Source of the DNA: Bacteroides sp.
GTDB lineage: Bacteria > Bacillota > Clostridia > Oscillospirales > Ruminococcaceae
Assembly (NCBI GenBank): GCA_023663265.1
Contig: JAMPHV010000003.1
Coordinates: forward strand, 1-64,000
Reading direction: 5' to 3'
DNA: 64,000 nt
Below are positions 63,058 through 64,000 of this stretch, piece after piece. The notes under the pieces were generated by a model. It ran no database searches. It was not told where the DNA came from and saw nothing but the letters and a program-made list of their open reading frames with translations. The first letter of the stretch is position 1; every line of letters starts with the position of its first letter. The position numbers and the translations under genes were made by a program.

Positions 63058-64000
63058 ATGCCTGAAACAATTATTGTAGCTGTGGCGGTGGGCGTTGTTA
63101 TACTTGTAGCGCTCATTATCGCCATTCTTTCACGCTACCGCAAATGTCCGTCCGATAAGGTGCTGGTAATTTACGGTAAGGTCGGCTCGGAGAAAAACGG
63201 GCAGGCACGCTCCGCGAAATGTATTCACGGCGGCGCCGCCTTTATCTTCCCCGTTCTCCAGTCCTTCCAATACTTGGACTTGACGCCCATATCTATCAAC
63301 GTAGACCTTAAAAATGCGCTGTCCAAGCAAAATATCCGTATTGACGTTCCCTCCCGCTTTACCGTAGGCATCTCTACCGAGCCGGGTATAATGCAGAACG
63401 CCGCGGAAAGACTTCTCGGTCTTCGCATGAACGAGATACAGGAGCTCGCCAAGGATATCATTTTCGGTCAGCTCCGTCTTGTAGTCGCCACAATGGATAT
63501 CGAGGAAATAAATACCGACCGAGATAAATTCCTTATAGCAGTTTCCAACAACGTTGAAATAGAGCTCAAGAAGATCGGCTTAAGGCTTATAAACGTTAAC
63601 GTTACCGATATCAACGACGAATCGGGATATATCGACGCTCTCGGTAAGGAAGCCGCCGCAAAGGCAATAAACGACGCAAAGAAGAGCGTTGCCGAAAAGG
63701 ACAGAGACGGTGAGATCGGTCAAGCTAACGCAAGACGCGACCAGCGTATTCAAGTAGCCGCCGCTAACGCCACAGCTATTGAGGGCGAAAACGAAGCCAA
63801 GATCGCGGTTGCTCAGTCGGAGGCTATCCGTAAGCAGAAGGAAGTAGAAGCGGAAGCAAAGGCGACCAACGACGCAAAGATCGCCGTTGCCATGACCAAC
63901 CGCGACGGTGAGATTGGTCAAGCTAACGCCATGAAGGAGCAGCGCGTTCAGGTAGCCGCTTCAAACGCTTCCGCGATCCAAGGCGAAAACGACGCAAAGA
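63058..64000 (+). CDS. flotillin (SPFH-domain protein), 3' end outside the window
   Basis: The reading frame from ATG at 63058 is open to the window edge (314 codons seen). A membrane segment (3-24) is followed by the SPFH/band-7 domain (about 35-200; CPSDKVLVIYGKVGS, PSRFTVGISTEPG) and a long Ala/Glu-rich coiled coil. Flotillins scaffold lipid microdomains and affect membrane fluidity and signalling. The coiled coil has a near-exact repeat: GEIGQAN through GEN(E/D)AK occurs twice (63712-63804 and 63910-63999). RBS TATGGAGGAA. Typical partner of NfeD. Confidence 0.93.
   Translation, partial: MPETIIVAVAVGVVILVALIIAILSRYRKCPSDKVLVIYGKVGSEKNGQARSAKCIHGGAAFIFPVLQSFQYLDLTPISINVDLKNALSKQNIRIDVPSRFTVGISTEPGIMQNAAERLLGLRMNEIQELAKDIIFGQLRLVVATMDIEEINTDRDKFLIAVSNNVEIELKKIGLRLINVNVTDINDESGYIDALGKEAAAKAINDAKKSVAEKDRDGEIGQANARRDQRIQVAAANATAIEGENEAKIAVAQSEAIRKQKEVEAEAKATNDAKIAVAMTNRDGEIGQANAMKEQRVQVAASNASAIQGENDAK

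Overview
The window looks like chromosomal DNA of an anaerobic, endospore-forming Firmicute of the Clostridia, probably a gut or rumen relative of the Ruminococcaceae/Oscillospiraceae. This is an inference from gene content: an alpha/beta-type SASP, spmA/spmB and yunB (sporulation), an anaerobic ribonucleotide-reductase activase without a visible reductase, formate-THF ligase, acetate kinase, cellobiose phosphorylase, a CotH-type protein and a BspA-like leucine-rich-repeat protein. Promoters are of the standard TTGACA-17-TATAAT type. No 16S rRNA or other decisive taxonomic marker is present.

Layout. 1-0.4 kb: two minus-strand tRNAs (Met, Glu) with promoter and terminator. 0.5-1.8 kb: a decayed block (broken hypothetical gene, N-terminally truncated ECF sigma factor, truncated GNAT acetyltransferase). 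1.85-4.4 kb: a TetR-regulated ABC exporter with paired palindromic operators. 4.65 kb: a SASP gene. 4.9-7.7 kb: engB, then a glycosyltransferase plus MprF-type membrane protein pair. 7.8-10 kb: nrdG overlapping an orphan peptide-type binding lipoprotein. 10-14 kb: GH25 lysozyme with a beta-solenoid-like N-terminus, a PlsC/zinc-ribbon protein, and a TetR/HdeD divergent pair. 14.3-15.5 kb: spmA-spmB. 15.6-20.4 kb: operon tmcAL - mutarotase-like gene - murL-like - murD, a likely MurD2/MurL route to D-Glu in peptidoglycan. 20.5-29.6 kb: ackA, two hypotheticals, proS, a BspA-like protein, glyA-prs. 29.7-32 kb: rarA overlapping an S1-domain gene. 32-37 kb: operon DUF951-prfA-sua5-coaE-slt-apeA. 37-46.9 kb: yunB, ligA, a flavodoxin-like gene, gatB, cotH-like, xer recombinase, a surface protein. 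47-51 kb: operon fhs-tsaE-tsaB-rpiB-upp behind a structured leader. 51.2-54.4 kb: a small accessory segment (sigma-70 fusion protein, small ORF, AraC/GyrI regulator) lying between two near-identical hairpins, one of them the tRNA-Gln terminator. 54.6-59.2 kb: smpB plus a membrane protein, tag, and cellobiose phosphorylase with an operator inside its promoter. 59.2-64 kb: hicAB toxin-antitoxin, two XRE/TPR-like regulators, and an nfeD-flotillin pair sharing an operator with one of the regulators; the flotillin gene runs off the end.

Themes. Translation/tRNA functions are spread through the window (prfA, sua5, tsaB, tsaE, tmcAL, proS, gatB, smpB, tRNAs), as are envelope functions (murD/murL, GH25, slt, MprF-like/GT4, GH94). 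Two copies of a ~140-bp hairpin-rich repeat in opposite orientation lie 10 kb apart, each at the 3' end of genes where they probably act as terminators. The points most worth checking are the murD2-murL operon, the sigma-fusion island beside tRNA-Gln, the shared operator of the XRE regulator and nfeD-flotillin, and the ligA-gatB region lacking gatC/gatA.
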